The translations under genes and the position numbers were made by a program. Positions 36,119 through 47,640 of a DNA stretch of 64,000 nucleotides are shown here, in pieces (the stretch's first letter is position 1; every line of letters begins with the position of its first letter). Below the pieces are notes generated by a model that saw only the letters and a list, made by a program, of their open reading frames with translations, was not told the DNA's origin and ran no database searches. The DNA is from Sciurus carolinensis (taxonomy: Eukaryota > Chordata > Mammalia > Rodentia > Sciuridae). The stretch spans positions 83,223,258 to 83,287,257 of the forward strand of contig NC_062217.1 in NCBI RefSeq assembly GCF_902686445.1, in the 5' to 3' direction.

Positions 36119-37609
36119 AGAATGTTCATTATATCTGAGGCAAAAAGTCAGGCAGATGAGGCCAAGCAGCTCTCTCTTCTGGGGTTACCCAAATTCTGTC
36201 AAGCTTTATTTAAAAAGTGCTTGCTGCTTTGAAGCTTAGACTCAGCACTTAGAAAATTTTTTATTGCTTTTCAGTATTAAAAATTATACAGAAAACCTTG
36301 TTTGATTTTATTAATAGTTGATCTAATTGGATTTTTGTGTTTTTCTAAAATTTAAAAAGCTATACAATATAAGTTCACAATCATGTATATGAAATACTCA
36401 GATCCAAATGAGTTTCAGGATTTGATTTTAGAAAGTGAATATGAGGGCATATATGTGTTTATAATGATTACAGGCAGCACGCTGTAGTCAAATCTACCAG
36501 TATTTCTGCAGAAACCCTATGAATATCCACACTTAATTTGAATACATAAACCTGATAAATAGCTTCATATAAAGTCAGGTCAGGTTTGCCACCAGTAGTT
36601 TGTAACAGACATATTTAAAAATATTTCATTTTTCAGATATCTTTAGATTTTGAAATGGAGGCTAAGAAATTTTGATCCTGAACTCAATTTATGTATTTTG
36701 CTATTTTATGCTTTAAAAAATTTCCCCATGTTTTCTTTTTAAAGGGACAGTGGAACATGGGTGCCCCTGAGTAGCAGGGGTGGAGTAGTGCCCTGCCATG
36801 GGGCGGGGGAGAGGGCATCCCTAGCAAGATGACCAACTTGTACATAGTTTCTGTGCCAAAATGGGCAAGAAACCTGCATGATGCATTTAGTTAATGAAGC
36901 AGGGTTAGGGAGCAGGGACTGCTGTGAGCCCAAGAAAAACTGGGGTAGAATGTTATAGTGTTCAGCAAAACAATGGGAAGTTGTTTACAGGTCTCAACAA
37001 CTTGGGGATGGGAGGGATTTACTTCTTCCTCGAGTGTCAGTTGACATTTACTCTACCTTGAATGTTTTGTAGGTCTCCAGAATGACGTCTGCAGTGCTGG
37101 TAGACCAAATCAGCAGTCATAGATGATTTTAGCCATTTTCAATCCAGATTCTACCAGAGAAACAACCAGTGGGGGAAAAGGAGAGAAACAGAAAAAGATA
37201 CTGATTTAGGGCCAAGAATTGTCTTCTAATCGTGGAGCTGGCAAGTTCAAAATCTGTTGTACAGGCCTGCAGGCTAGAAAGGCTTGGGCAGGAGCTGAAC
37301 CTTGAAGTCTATGGGTGGAATTCTTAAAACTTTGGTTTCTTAATTTTGTTTTAATTTCTCTTGTATTAAGAGACCTGACTTAAAGTAGTGTCATTCAGGT
37401 GAAGCAAAATAAAAAGTAAAACACCTCTGAGCATATTGCAGGTATTATATGTGGTAGGTGCTGGGATATGGTAGGCACATTCCCTTCCATGAATCTAACC
37501 AGCCTGATGTGATTTATCTGTTAACATGAAATTAGTCAACTTATATTCTAAATCCAAATTTGTTAAATTTATTTATTTATTTAAATAATGAGTTTAAAAC
37601 TTGTGCTTT

Positions 37610-37800
37610 TTTCGTTTTGTTTTGTATCAGAGGTTGAACCCAGGGGTGCTTAACCACTGAACCATATCCCCAGCCCGTTCTTATTTTTTTAATTTTGAGA
37701 CAGCGTCTTGCTAAGTTGCTGAGGCTGGCTTTGAGCTCGTGATTCTCCTGCCTCAGCCTCTGGAGCCACTGGGATTGCAGGTGTGTGCCACTGCACCTGG
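37610..37800 (-). repeat. Composite B1-ID SINE, antisense
   Basis: The ID complement (GTTGAACCCAGGGGTGCTTA, CCATATCCCCAGCCC) is followed by an A/T linker and the B1 complement (GAGACAGCGTCTTGCTAAGT, CCTGCCTCAGCCTCTGGAGC, GTGTGTGCCACTGCACCTGG). Same family as 1151-1374. Confidence 0.9.
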
Positions 37801-38128
37801 TTGTCTTTCTCTTTTACAATTGACAAGTGGTTCTGGAAGTACTCTCCTTTACCATGAATACAAAACCTGGCTTCTGAGAAGACAGAATTGAAGTCACGGT
37901 GTTTGTTTAGTTGAAAATATGCTTTCTACAAAATTTATTTGATTTTCAAACCACAGCAATATTAAATGCATTTTAAGTGGCATTTAAAATCCAGAGAAGA
38001 CTGAGAGCCAAGTAAGAAGCAATGCTATTTTAAATCAGGGAAAAAAGGGGACGAAGAACCATATGAAGCAGACACAAAAACACTAGTGTTCAGGGTTTCA
38101 GAACTTCTGCCCTCATTCACTCCTCCCT

Positions 38129-38503
38129 AAAGAAGTAAGGCTTTCAAACCCAAAAAACCAAAGACCGAATGTTTTCTCTGATATGTGGATGCTAATTCAC
38201 ATAGGGAAGAATAGTTACTTTAGGTAGAGGGGAGTGCAGGGAGGGGAAAGGGTATGGGAGTAGGGAGGATAGTAGAGTGAAACATTATTACTTCATATAC
38301 ATACATGACTGCATGACCAATGTGATCCTACAGTATGTACAATCAGAAAAATGAGAAATTATACTCCATTTATGTATGATTTATCAAAATGCAAGAATGC
38401 ATTCTACTGTCACTGTCATGTATAACTAATTAGATCAAATAATAAATAAAAAAATTTTTAAAAGCAAATGAAAAAAAAAAGATAGAAAAAAGAAGTAAGG
38501 CTT
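38129..38503 (+). mobile_element. Recent 5'-truncated L1 3' UTR insertion with 15-bp target-site duplication
   Basis: AAAGAAGTAAGGCTT occurs at 38129-38143 and again at 38489-38503. Between them lies an L1 3' UTR (GAATGTTTTCTCTGATATGT, ACTCCATTTATGTATGATTT, AAATAATAAATAAAA) ending in an A-rich tail. The perfect duplication and AAAG start indicate L1-endonuclease integration that has not decayed much. The insertion proper is 38144-38488. Confidence 0.85.
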
Positions 38504-39748
38504 GCCCAGTAGGTGAACTGGGGAGAAGGGCTCTAACCTTTTAGTGTGTTTGCTGGCCTTCAGAAAAGGTGGTCTTTCCCTTCCCTATGTAGGGAACCAT
38601 GAGAGTTAGGAGACTGCAGTTCTGCCTGTGATCCCAGAGTTCCTTTTATTCATTCACCCTTTTTGCTGCAAGCCCAATGTCTCCACAATTAAAGTTTATA
38701 TTTTTATCTTCATCTTTTTGATTCATGTGTCTACTTTTCAGCTGGTTCATAAAAGTGTTATATTTGGATCCCTAAAACATCAACACTCCATAGTCTGCAA
38801 CCACTTAGTATGAGTCTGTCTATACACCTAATTAGGTGTGTTTATCATTATGTTGGACCTTCAGTGAAAATTTAAATTATATCATATAAAATATTAATAA
38901 TTTTAGGATACAGCCCATCTAAATTTTTCATTCTAACAAGGGATAAATTCCTTATTGCTCTGGAGAATGCAGCTTGAAGACGTTTGTTTTGTACAGACAT
39001 GGAACAGGAGAGTAAATATGAAAAAGTAGCAGAATGATTTACTATGACTATAGGCATGTTGTGATAAGAATGCAGTATTAATTTTAAAATTCAGGATTTA
39101 ACTAAATGGAAAAGGTGAATACCAATTTATAATTAGAAGCACCCCCCCTACTCCCCGCAAAACTTTAGGAACACTGCATTTAGAGTTTTCTCTTAACTGC
39201 TTAAGGAACACCTTATATTTGCAACTGTATGAGTGTGTATATACTAACTACTTAAAAATCAGGGAGTTGTAAGTGGCTACACTGTTAAATGAGCACACCT
39301 CATTAAAGCAGCATAGACATAGTTCTTTCTCCTGATTCTGAGACTGGAATATGAACTTGAACTTGGTATACATCCCATAATTAGGATGTTCCAATGCCGT
39401 TGGTCTTGCTGCATCTTTAGTTGTTTGGGGATTCTTATTATAGCACTGATTATAGCAAAACAAAAACAAATCCCATCACTTTCTGTGGTGGGGCACATTT
39501 TTCAAAGTGCGTGCCAGGCATCCACAAAATGGACCTGCTTTCATAGGTTTGGATCCTCCCGAATGGTTTGATCAACCCACATGACTACTTGCCACATTAA
39601 ACATACTTTCACCAAAGGTCACAAGGGATTTAGAATGTTGTATCCAGTCTTCGTGGTATAGAGAGAAGCATGCAACCTGAGCAGGTAGGGTCCCACCCAC
39701 TCACTCGCTGATCCTGGAAGATGAAAAAACACTTTGGGCTTCAGTTTC

Positions 39749-39754
39749 TTTATT
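39749..39754 (-). terminator. SGCG: Candidate distal SGCG poly(A) signal AATAAA
   Basis: AATAAA on the - strand about 0.83 kb after the SGCG stop. It would give the longer of two plausible 3' UTRs. Confidence 0.5.
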
Positions 39755-39956
39755 TGTCCAATTAGCCCTATCTCATTTGTACAGTTATTATACAGTCTGA
39801 TGTTTTGTGTAGAATGACAGTATATCAGTGTTTCCAGAGAAAATAGCTATGCTGGTCATATTGTGGGTGAATTTCAGTAGTTCTCTGTGACCTGTGACTT
39901 GCCCTGAGTCTTTGTCATCAGTACCTTGAGGGAGAATATTATTAAGTAGGTTGATT

Positions 39957-39962
39957 TTTATT
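39957..39962 (-). terminator. SGCG: Candidate proximal SGCG poly(A) signal AATAAA
   Basis: AATAAA on the - strand about 0.62 kb after the stop and immediately downstream (in transcript order) of the (TA)n tract. Competes with the signal at 39754-39749. Confidence 0.5.
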
Positions 39963-39970
39963 GCTCATTG

Positions 39971-39971
<1 letters not shown>

Positions 39972-40015
<44 letters not shown>
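39972..40015. repeat. (TA)n microsatellite in the SGCG 3' UTR
   Basis: About 22 TA dinucleotides without interruption. Self-complementary, so it can form a hairpin in the transcript, and it is probably length-variable. Confidence 0.95.
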
Positions 40016-40019
<4 letters not shown>

Positions 40020-40585
40020 ACTAATTTGTTCCCTTGACTACATATTGAAAATCAGATCAATCTCAAATTCCCTTCGAAACCTGAAAATTTTCTTATGAAG
40101 ACAGACACACTGCATTAAACTGAAGGGAGAATATGAGTTGCTATAAAGGAGATTCTGTACAGACTTTGGGGCATTTTAGTATTGACCAGCTCTACTTTTG
40201 GGGAGAGTTAGATATCCACAGTTGAACAAATTAAATTAATTCCACATCACAAGTCAACATTTCGTTGGACATTGACATGTATGAGAGATGGAGAAGCAGG
40301 CTAAGAAAAGTCACAATTGTTGAGCTGAAAATTAATCCAGTGGAATAAACATTCTTCTGACATTTTGATTTTTGTATCTAACATCCACGTGTCACTTTGA
40401 GGTCGCGTCGTCTGTCTGAATACTTCCGTGACATTGTTCCTCATGCATTCCTTTGGAAAGCCTGTCCTCCTCCCACATCTCATCCTCTCAGTGTTGTAGG
40501 ACATCTCGCTGCTCCCTAAGTGGAAGGGTTCAAGGCCACGCTTCCCAGGGAAATGAGGCAGGTGCTCTGTGGAAGCAGCAGTGGT

Positions 40586-40759
40586 TCAGAGACAGATGTG
40601 GCTGTGTTCCTGGCACGTGGTATCCACGCCAGCCACAGACAGGTACAGCTTCCCATCGGGACACACGCAGATTTCAAAGAGTCCCTGGGAGGCACCAGAG
40701 GGACCCCAAGACCCCTGTACCAGCTTGGGTAAACAAATGGTTTCAGCATCAAGCATCAG
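40586..40759 (-). CDS. SGCG: SGCG terminal coding exon (human exon 8 equivalent)
   Basis: On the - strand the acceptor CTCTCAAACAG precedes an exon opening CTG ATG CTT GAT GCT GAA and reading [16 protein letters not shown], then [17 protein letters not shown], and ending [11 protein letters not shown] with a stop at 40588-40586. The coding part is 174 nt (57 codons plus stop) in phase 0. This is the extracellular C-terminus of gamma-sarcoglycan, a type II membrane glycoprotein of the muscle sarcoglycan complex that stabilises the dystrophin-glycoprotein complex at the sarcolemma. The conserved cysteine cluster (CLP, CVCPDG, TTCQ, HICL) expected to form disulfides is complete. The open frame extends upstream to 40840 only because the intron end happens to lack a stop. 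Confidence 0.97.
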   Translation of the reverse strand: MMLDAETICLPKLVQGSWGPSGASQGLFEICVCPDGKLYLSVAGVDTTCQEHSHICL

Positions 40760-43655
40760 CTGTTTGAGAGAAAGTAAGGGATGAGATGTTAAGGAGTAAT
40801 GAAATGGATCAACAGGAAACTCATTCTCACAATATTTCAAGAAGGTTAGTTTCTTCTCATAGAAAATAAAACAGGCACCTGACTTTACTTAAGCCACAAC
40901 ACAATTATCTGTTTATAGAAAAACCTAGTTCACGTTTGCACACAGGCAGGGGCTTGACAATTCCTCCTCCAAATTGCGGGGAGGCCACTCTTTTCTTTAC
41001 CTATTGAGTTTGTACAGCTGGGAAAACTGACCACTCATGACACCAATGCTTTGCCCTTACATTTTGTGTGTTCAATAAACTGGATTGCTTTTTGGTACTA
41101 GGATGCTACACTCCTAAAAATTCCTTTGAGAATTATTTGACAAAACCACAGTTCTTTGTCAATTCACATGTATCTTGGGATCCACTTTGACTTCATGTTA
41201 AATCATCTCCTTATTAGGATGACATAGAATTCATAGAAATAGATTCATCTTGATAATTTTTACCTGTTAATGTTGGAATTTATCCTGATCTTATTTGATT
41301 TTGTTTTCCTTTGAGAGAGAATTAAATTCACCATATCAACCATTTTAATATTGTTTGAATTTCCACTTCTCCCAGATGCTGAAAACAATAGACTTACCTG
41401 ATGAAAGCCAATTCAAATACAATGAAAGTGAGTGGATTGTGTGGTCATATTATAATTTAGTTAAACTGAAATGCAAGCGCATAGTCATTGATGGAAGCTT
41501 GGAGACATTTTTGATAAGGAAATAAGAATCATCACACTGAGCAGGAGCCGCTAGCTAATCCAGACCCATCCCAGTATGCTCACTTGTTGGAATTAAAATA
41601 TGTTGTGGGTAGGCATAATTTTCTTCCTTGCTGACAAGGTTAGGTCCTCCCTTTATTTCATATACCTGTAACCCATGAATTGCAGTCTTAATCAACTGGT
41701 GTCTGCTTTCTGCATTCTCCCTGAGATGCTGCCCCTGTGTGCATGGTGCTAGCAGCTCGACAGGCAGAGCTTGCCTTGCGTGGCCTGGCACATTGTTACA
41801 GTAGAGGAAATCAAATGGGAGTTATTGTTTGAAACACAGTTGTCCAGTGCCCTTTGGGTACTTGCTTTTCCCCAGTGTGTTTTTAACTTGTTGGCCTCTC
41901 CCTTCCCTTTCCTTGTGGTTAATTGAACAATTTTTTTCTAGTTGTTTTTTAGCTGTTAATTTTTTCTTTCTACTCTTCCGGCAAACTGTAGCCACTGGCA
42001 GCCCACGTACCACTTCCTTACTCATTTTCATTTGCCCTTAGGGGACAATATTTGGTGGGGGGCTGAAAATCTGCCTCTTCACTTTGAACTAGCTCCTAGT
42101 AACAAGAAATATCAACTCTAATTATGGATCTGGTTGTGTGCTATTTGTAAAAAGGATGCCTAATTCATGAAAATAAGATCATTTCAAAATTAAGATCAGT
42201 TTAACGTTTTTGAGGGTAATACTTTTTAAGTGCATCGTGATGCTGTGACTTAGCAGTGGGGTTCCAGAATTCTTGCTTTCCATTTCTGTCTTTATCTGCT
42301 CCTTGAAAACTCCAACTGGGGGCTTCTCCAGGTGACTGCTAGCTATTAGGTGCTGTCCACTCACCCTGGAGCAACCTCTCATGGCCTGCTGGAGGATGGT
42401 ATCTCTTCCATGTTCATCTCAACTGTGCCTTCCGATTTATATTAATGTCATTTCAAAATATTACATTAATGTCTCAAGACCCTGTAACATAGTTAAGTAA
42501 ATATTTTCCCTGCTTGATAAATGAGGAGACAGACCCAGGAGGGTCAGTGAACTTTTCTGAACTTGGGTAATAATTTAGCAGTAGAACTTGGGGCTTTTTG
42601 ACTGGCAGCTGAATGCTCAGCCCATTGCACTGTGCTGTATGTGCAGGGTCTGTACGTTTTCACAGGTGTGATGATGTGACAGGGCTGGGGAAGGAGTGTG
42701 GGGATCCGTGTACCCTCCCCTTGTACCAACAGCTTGCACAGTCTTATTCCAATTCATGCACTGGAGGCATAACCAACATAACCTGCACCATTCACTGCAA
42801 ATTGTAGTTAAGTTGGAAATTTTAAAAGAAAATCCATGGACCAGTGCCTGAACACACATGAAAATACCTAGGGACAGGCGAGAGAAGATGAGATCAGATA
42901 TTTGTACACATTTGTAGGACTGTATCATGTGATTGGAATCAGGTTTTTTTTTTTTTTTTTTTTGCCAAATCCTGTTTTTTTTCCTAGAGCTTTAGGAACA
43001 TCTCTAGCATACCTGATTTTTCTGGCTGACTAAAATTGTGGCCATTCCTTTTAAAAATAAACAGTATCCAACAAGTGACACTGAGTGACATGTGCTTCAT
43101 TGTCTTATTGTGATTTTGACTTGTAAAGGTAGTGATTTATTTCTAGACTTGAAGTTCCAGATTGTATCCTTACTGTAGCTGACTTCAAAAAACATTCTTA
43201 TTCTTTCATCTTTCATCTCATTTAAACTTAATCCTGTGTGAGCAGCAGTAGTGCCCTGGGTACTACCAGAGAATGGCTGTCATTCACATGTCACCCCCAG
43301 TGACAGCCAGCCCGAGAGTATTTGGGTTACTAGGAAACAGTAAACATGTTCTCTGTAAGCCCTGAAAGTTTCTAATGTTTTTACAAAGTTGAAAAAAGAA
43401 AAACAAACAAACAAAAACAAAACCACAAGTGATTGGATAGCACAAATGCCAAAGAAAGCGTCCTGACCTAATGTAGAATAATTTTCACCTTTCTTGACCC
43501 TTTTAAAGCTGAAATGTCTATTGCTTTCCTTTCACTTTGTCTACAATATGCCTTTCATAATGTTTCATTGAAACAACCAGGAATTTAATATCTGAAACCT
43601 CAATGGACATGGCTCAGGAATATTATCACCAGGACATACAATCGGATGAACTCAC
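40760..43655 (-). other. SGCG: SGCG intron 7
   Basis: Runs from the donor GTGAGTTC below 43656 to the acceptor AACAG at 40760. It contains a MIR-like relic (about 42490-42640), a T-run (42944-42963) and otherwise unremarkable AT-rich DNA. No extra exon is visible. Confidence 0.85.
42490..42640 (+). repeat. MIR-like SINE relic
   Basis: CTGCTTGATAAATGAGGAGA followed by CAGACCCAGGAGGGTCAGTG, then TGCTCAGCCCATTGCACTGT, follow MIR core and tail order with heavy divergence. Confidence 0.6.
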
Positions 43656-43779
43656 CATTCCATCACTGCTCTGAAAAATGATGTCCATTTGAGAAAGTGC
43701 CTCGATTTTCCCAGCATGAGCTTTAATATGAACCCCCCTTGGGGCATCCATGCTCAGACTCCGTGTGGGGGATTCTAAC
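43656..43779 (-). CDS. SGCG: SGCG coding exon (human exon 7 equivalent)
   Basis: On the - strand TCATTTCAG precedes a 124-nt exon whose first G completes the Arg codon from the previous exon. It then reads [40 protein letters not shown] and ends with a complete ATG before GTGAGTTC. These are extracellular-domain residues of gamma-sarcoglycan. Its length and phases (1 in, 0 out) fit the upstream and downstream exons exactly. Compared with the human protein as I remember it, there are a few conservative changes (IKA, DIIFQ) and no lesion. Confidence 0.96.
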
Positions 43780-43832
43780 CTGAAATGAGAAAAAGAAGCC
43801 AAGAAAAGACATTATTTAAAAAGTCAGCTTTG

Positions 43833-43907
43833 AACCAGGTGTAGTGCCTAGCTGTTTGGGAGGCGGAGCCAGAAGCATCGTTTGAACCCAGGGGAAAGGA
43901 AAAAACA
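43833..43907 (+). repeat. B1/Alu-like SINE fragment
   Basis: ACCAGGTGTAGTGCCTAGCT, then GTTTGGGAGGCGGAGCCAGA and CGTTTGAACCCAGG, resembles a truncated 7SL-derived SINE in + orientation. Confidence 0.65.
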
Positions 43908-44301
43908 GCCACCCTAACAATCCCTCAAGCAATAGCTTAGCAGAGAAGATACAATTAACAAAGGATACAAAATCTTCAGGTTGTTCCTAATGCCGACATA
44001 CTGTGCATTTTTAATTGATAAATCCAAAAATAATGTGTAGTAAAGAAATAAATGTGTTAAAATGTGCTATCAACAAGAGCCTATGAAATTAGTGTCCTTT
44101 AAAAATTTTAGTCCTAATCCTGTGCAGGGTTCAGCTGGTATGATTAAACAGTGGTATTTCATACCAGAAGAAAAATGCCATTTGTGAATAATTTCATAAA
44201 ACTATTAGAATATTTAATACACAAACTTATTTGGAAAACAAAAGACTGATTTAAGAACAGCACATGCATTGGACATATGTTTGGCCTAGGTTTCTTTATC
44301 C

Positions 44302-44377
44302 TTCCTTCCTTTTTTCCTTCTTTCCTCCTTCCTTCCTTTTTTCTCCCTTGCTCCTTCTCTCCTTCCTCCCTCCCTTT
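44302..44377. repeat. (TTCC)n-rich pyrimidine repeat
   Basis: Imperfect CTTCCTTCC/TTTCTTCC units, pure C/T on the + strand for about 75 bp. The - strand open frame full of EGRKEG-type residues is its translation and not a gene. Confidence 0.9.
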
Positions 44378-44816
44378 ATTTAATTTAGAAAGATTACAGG
44401 GCAGATGAAAATATTTCTTTTGGAAAAACACTGAACTGATAAAGCCAATAGAGTGGAGTTGACCTCAGCTGGCTTTGTTTTAGTAAAATTTATCAGAATC
44501 AGGTCTAGGAATATACAGGACCAGAAAAATCTTTATTTTCCTCTACCTGGAGAAAAATAAATTTCCACCAGATGGCACAATGTGATCACTTGAAATATTT
44601 TTCAGCTGTTTAGCCCAAAAGTTTGAAAAGCTGATTTCACACTAATGTGTAAAGATCAGTGAGAGGTTCAACAGTCAGAAATGCAATTCAAAATCCTTTG
44701 CAATGCAGGGTAGGACTGGATGGGAATAGGGTTAGGAAGGAGAGAGAAAGGGGTGTGGTTTAAGGAGAAATACCCTAAGAATGAATTTGATTTTGAATGA
44801 TATTTATTTGATGGAT

Positions 44817-44911
44817 TTTATTTTATTTTATTTTATTTTTTGATGCTGGGGTTCCAACTCAGGGCCTCACATGTGGTAGGTAAACACTGCACCACTAAGT
44901 TATATCCCCCG
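44817..44911 (-). repeat. (TTTTA)n tail plus ID-like SINE, antisense
   Basis: Pentamers ATTTT at 44817-44839 are followed by the complement of an ID element (GATGCTGGGGTTCCAACTCA, GGTAAACACTGCACCACTAA). The pentamers probably grew from its A tail. Confidence 0.8.
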
Positions 44912-45667
44912 GTAGAGTTTTAAATCAGATGGATACTACCTTAAATTGTTAATTATTTACCCATCACTATTATAGAAGACAAAGTTTCATTTTTGTACAG
45001 ATATCTGAGCACATAAAATTTTACTTGCCTCACATTTTAAAATCTTGAGTATGAGAAAACTCTTAAAAGATATTTATGGAATTTATTTGTCAAATTAGGT
45101 CAGGCTCAACTTATAAGGAAACACTTTGTTGTGTCTAAATGTACTTGGTCTAGTCCAGCTTGCTAGTTTGACCTCTGCTAATTGCTTATACTTTCCTTGT
45201 CTGGGCAGAAGGGAAGGCAGAGCACGTAGGCAACTCTGAGAGACGCGGTCCGTTTCAGGCCATCCATGCATGCCCTTGAAGATCCTAGTGAGGTCGAATG
45301 TTTCCAAGACCAGTTATTAATCGACAACAAAATGAGTTCAAAATGACCATTTACTCCTGCAGGGTGGAAAGATGTGATCCCTTTTCTAACCATCAAAAAG
45401 GTCATGACCAACACATCTCCAACAATAGACAGGTTCACAAGAGAAAAGCATAGCAGATTTGTTTAGTCAAGTTTTACATGGCATGGATGCATTCAAGAAG
45501 AGAGACCCAAGAACCAGGAAGAACTATCTATTGTATGCTTAGATTTGATGAAGAATGGACAGCCAGGTAGAAATGTGGCTGGGTGAAAGGGTATGACACA
45601 GTGGTCACAGAGTGTACTTAAATAAGCTAAGATGGCTATGGCCTCAGCAGGTGATATAATTTTTCCT

Positions 45668-45805
45668 CCCCACATTTTTTATTAGTGCATTATAGTTGTA
45701 CATAATGGTGGGATTTATTGTTACATATTCATACCTGCACACACTATAATAATAGAATTTGGCCAATATCACTCTCCAGCAATCCCCCTCCCTACCCTAT
45801 TGGTG
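45668..45805 (-). mobile_element. L1 3' UTR fragment, antisense
   Basis: ATTAGTGCATTATAGTTGTA, CATAATGGTGGGATTTATTG and CAGCAATCCCCCTCCCTACC are the complement of an L1 3' UTR related to the copy at 35370-36118. Confidence 0.7.
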
Positions 45806-47573
45806 ATATAATCTTCACATATGCAGCCTGCCCTTGACAGAAACATCCTAATGATTGTAAAGAACTATATCCAAATGCTTATATGCACATTTGTGTGTAT
45901 ATATTTTCTTTCCATATCAAATATTTTTGTCACTTCATAGCAGTTTTCTTTTCAGAACATGAGACCTTGACTTTTCTTTCAGAATTTGAGTCTCTTCTTG
46001 TTAATTCAACCAAAGATGTCATTGAAAGAGAAGTTGGCTTTGGGAGACCTCACAGTTGACTAGTATTACCAAAAAAAAAAAAAAAAAAAAAAAGAATCAA
46101 TTAGTATGATTTCCTTCTAAAGCAGATGAATTTTCAATTATTCTTCTTTTTAAATAAAAATAAAAATAAATAGAATTCAGTAATTTTTCCCAAAACTTTG
46201 TTGATATTCACTTTTAGTTGAGTTTTTAGAACATGGCTAGTCAATAATGTATGACCTTAATATGCATTGCTCATGTCATGAAGTGCCATTCAAAAAAAGG
46301 ACAAAAGTTATGGGAAAATATGGATAATATTTCAGTTTTAAACATTTTCAAACTTAGAGTAAGCCAAAATTTGGTAAATATGATGAGAGACCAGAAAGCA
46401 CAAGTACAAATATGATAAGGAAATAGCTTTCATTTGGGGATGAGAACTTCATGGGTTTATCAAGAGCTGAAGGATGAGTAATTAATTTATAGGACATACA
46501 ATAATTTCCAATATTTGAAAAGTTGAAATTTAATAAATGTACTTTATAGTAAAGATAAACAACATGAATTTATATTTCTTTAGAAATTTCCTAAAATTAA
46601 TAAGTGTTTTTGGATACATCATTTTATTTTCAATTATTACATTTGGGGAAAAAACTTTATACAAAAATAATAACTCCACATTTATAATTTTAGCTATGAA
46701 AATGACATTCAAAAATGAAAACTGATTAACACTTCCATACTTACTATGTGTCTTAAGAATCTTTGTGGCGTCAAGTACAATTATTCTTAGACTTTTGTCC
46801 CTTTCTAGTTTTTAAAACACCTAACCAGCCAGATTTCCTCCTCTGTAAAAAAACCTTGAAACTGAGCAGTGAGCATCTTGAGGGTTTTTTTTTTTACGAA
46901 TTGGCATTGAGAATGAGAAAGTTAGGGATTACCATGGGACAAAGGGCAGATGTGCTCCTGAGGCCTCAACTCATGACCATGTTACCCATTAAAAGTACCA
47001 CAAAAACTGGGGTGACCTGCGCTCTTAATTATGACAGGGACTTAGATTGCCTGTGCTAAAACACACTTGGGCCTGCAGGCGCCCAATGGGTAATTGAAAG
47101 AAGGATAATTCCTGGCATCTGTGCCTTCATTTTGTATCAATCCCCTTTGCCTTCAGCTGTGAGTCAGATTCCTGCTCAGTTCTTCATGAAGACATATTAA
47201 TCACTCAAGGAGTATCTAAAACCTAGTAATACAAGGTTTTCTAGCCCTAAATTTACCTAATCTGTCTCACCCCACTTTAAGTGGAAGACACCAAGATAAG
47301 TTATTTTCAAGATTTGCAGGGTCATTGACCTGCCAGCTTTTATAACATTCTGTCCCAGACTCCCTGAAGTGGTACCTGGATGTCTCCAGTCATTGCCCTA
47401 AACCTGCAGTCATCTTGGATTCCAGAACAGCAGAGCCAGACCACCATAATGAGAGTACTGCCCCCACAAGAGGGAGCAGTTCCCTATGACGGAGCTGAGA
47501 CTGCCCTCAACATCAAGGAAATGATGAATGTTTAAGGAGGTGGAAATGCTAATTAAACTGATGTTGAACATTT

Positions 47574-47640
47574 TACATTGTATATATATATATATATACA
47601 ATGTAATATATATATAATATAATATATATATATAATTATC
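47574..47640. repeat. Palindromic AT-dinucleotide repeat
   Basis: At 47574-47603 ACATTG, a (TA)9 core and CAATGT form a perfect 30-bp palindrome. It is followed to 47640 by further interrupted (TA)n blocks. It can extrude as a cruciform and is likely unstable in length. Confidence 0.9.

Larger units (their letters stand above)
34966..39740. other. Intergenic gap between the convergent SACS and SGCG 3' ends
   Basis: About 4.8 kb. It contains an antisense L1 3' end (35370-36118), a B1-ID SINE (37610-37800) and a sense L1 3' UTR insertion with perfect 15-bp duplications (38129-38503). The remaining DNA is AT-rich, with one G-rich patch at 36760-36810. I see no gene in it. Confidence 0.8.
39740..40585 (-). 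other. SGCG: SGCG 3' UTR (extent inferred)
   Basis: Non-coding sequence following the SGCG stop on the - strand, containing a long (TA)n tract (39972-40015) and ending at one of two AATAAA signals. The exact cleavage site is unknown. Confidence 0.6.

Noticed and set aside
40453..40767. 104-codon + strand open frame
   Set aside because: It is the complement of the SGCG terminal exon, which explains the open frame.
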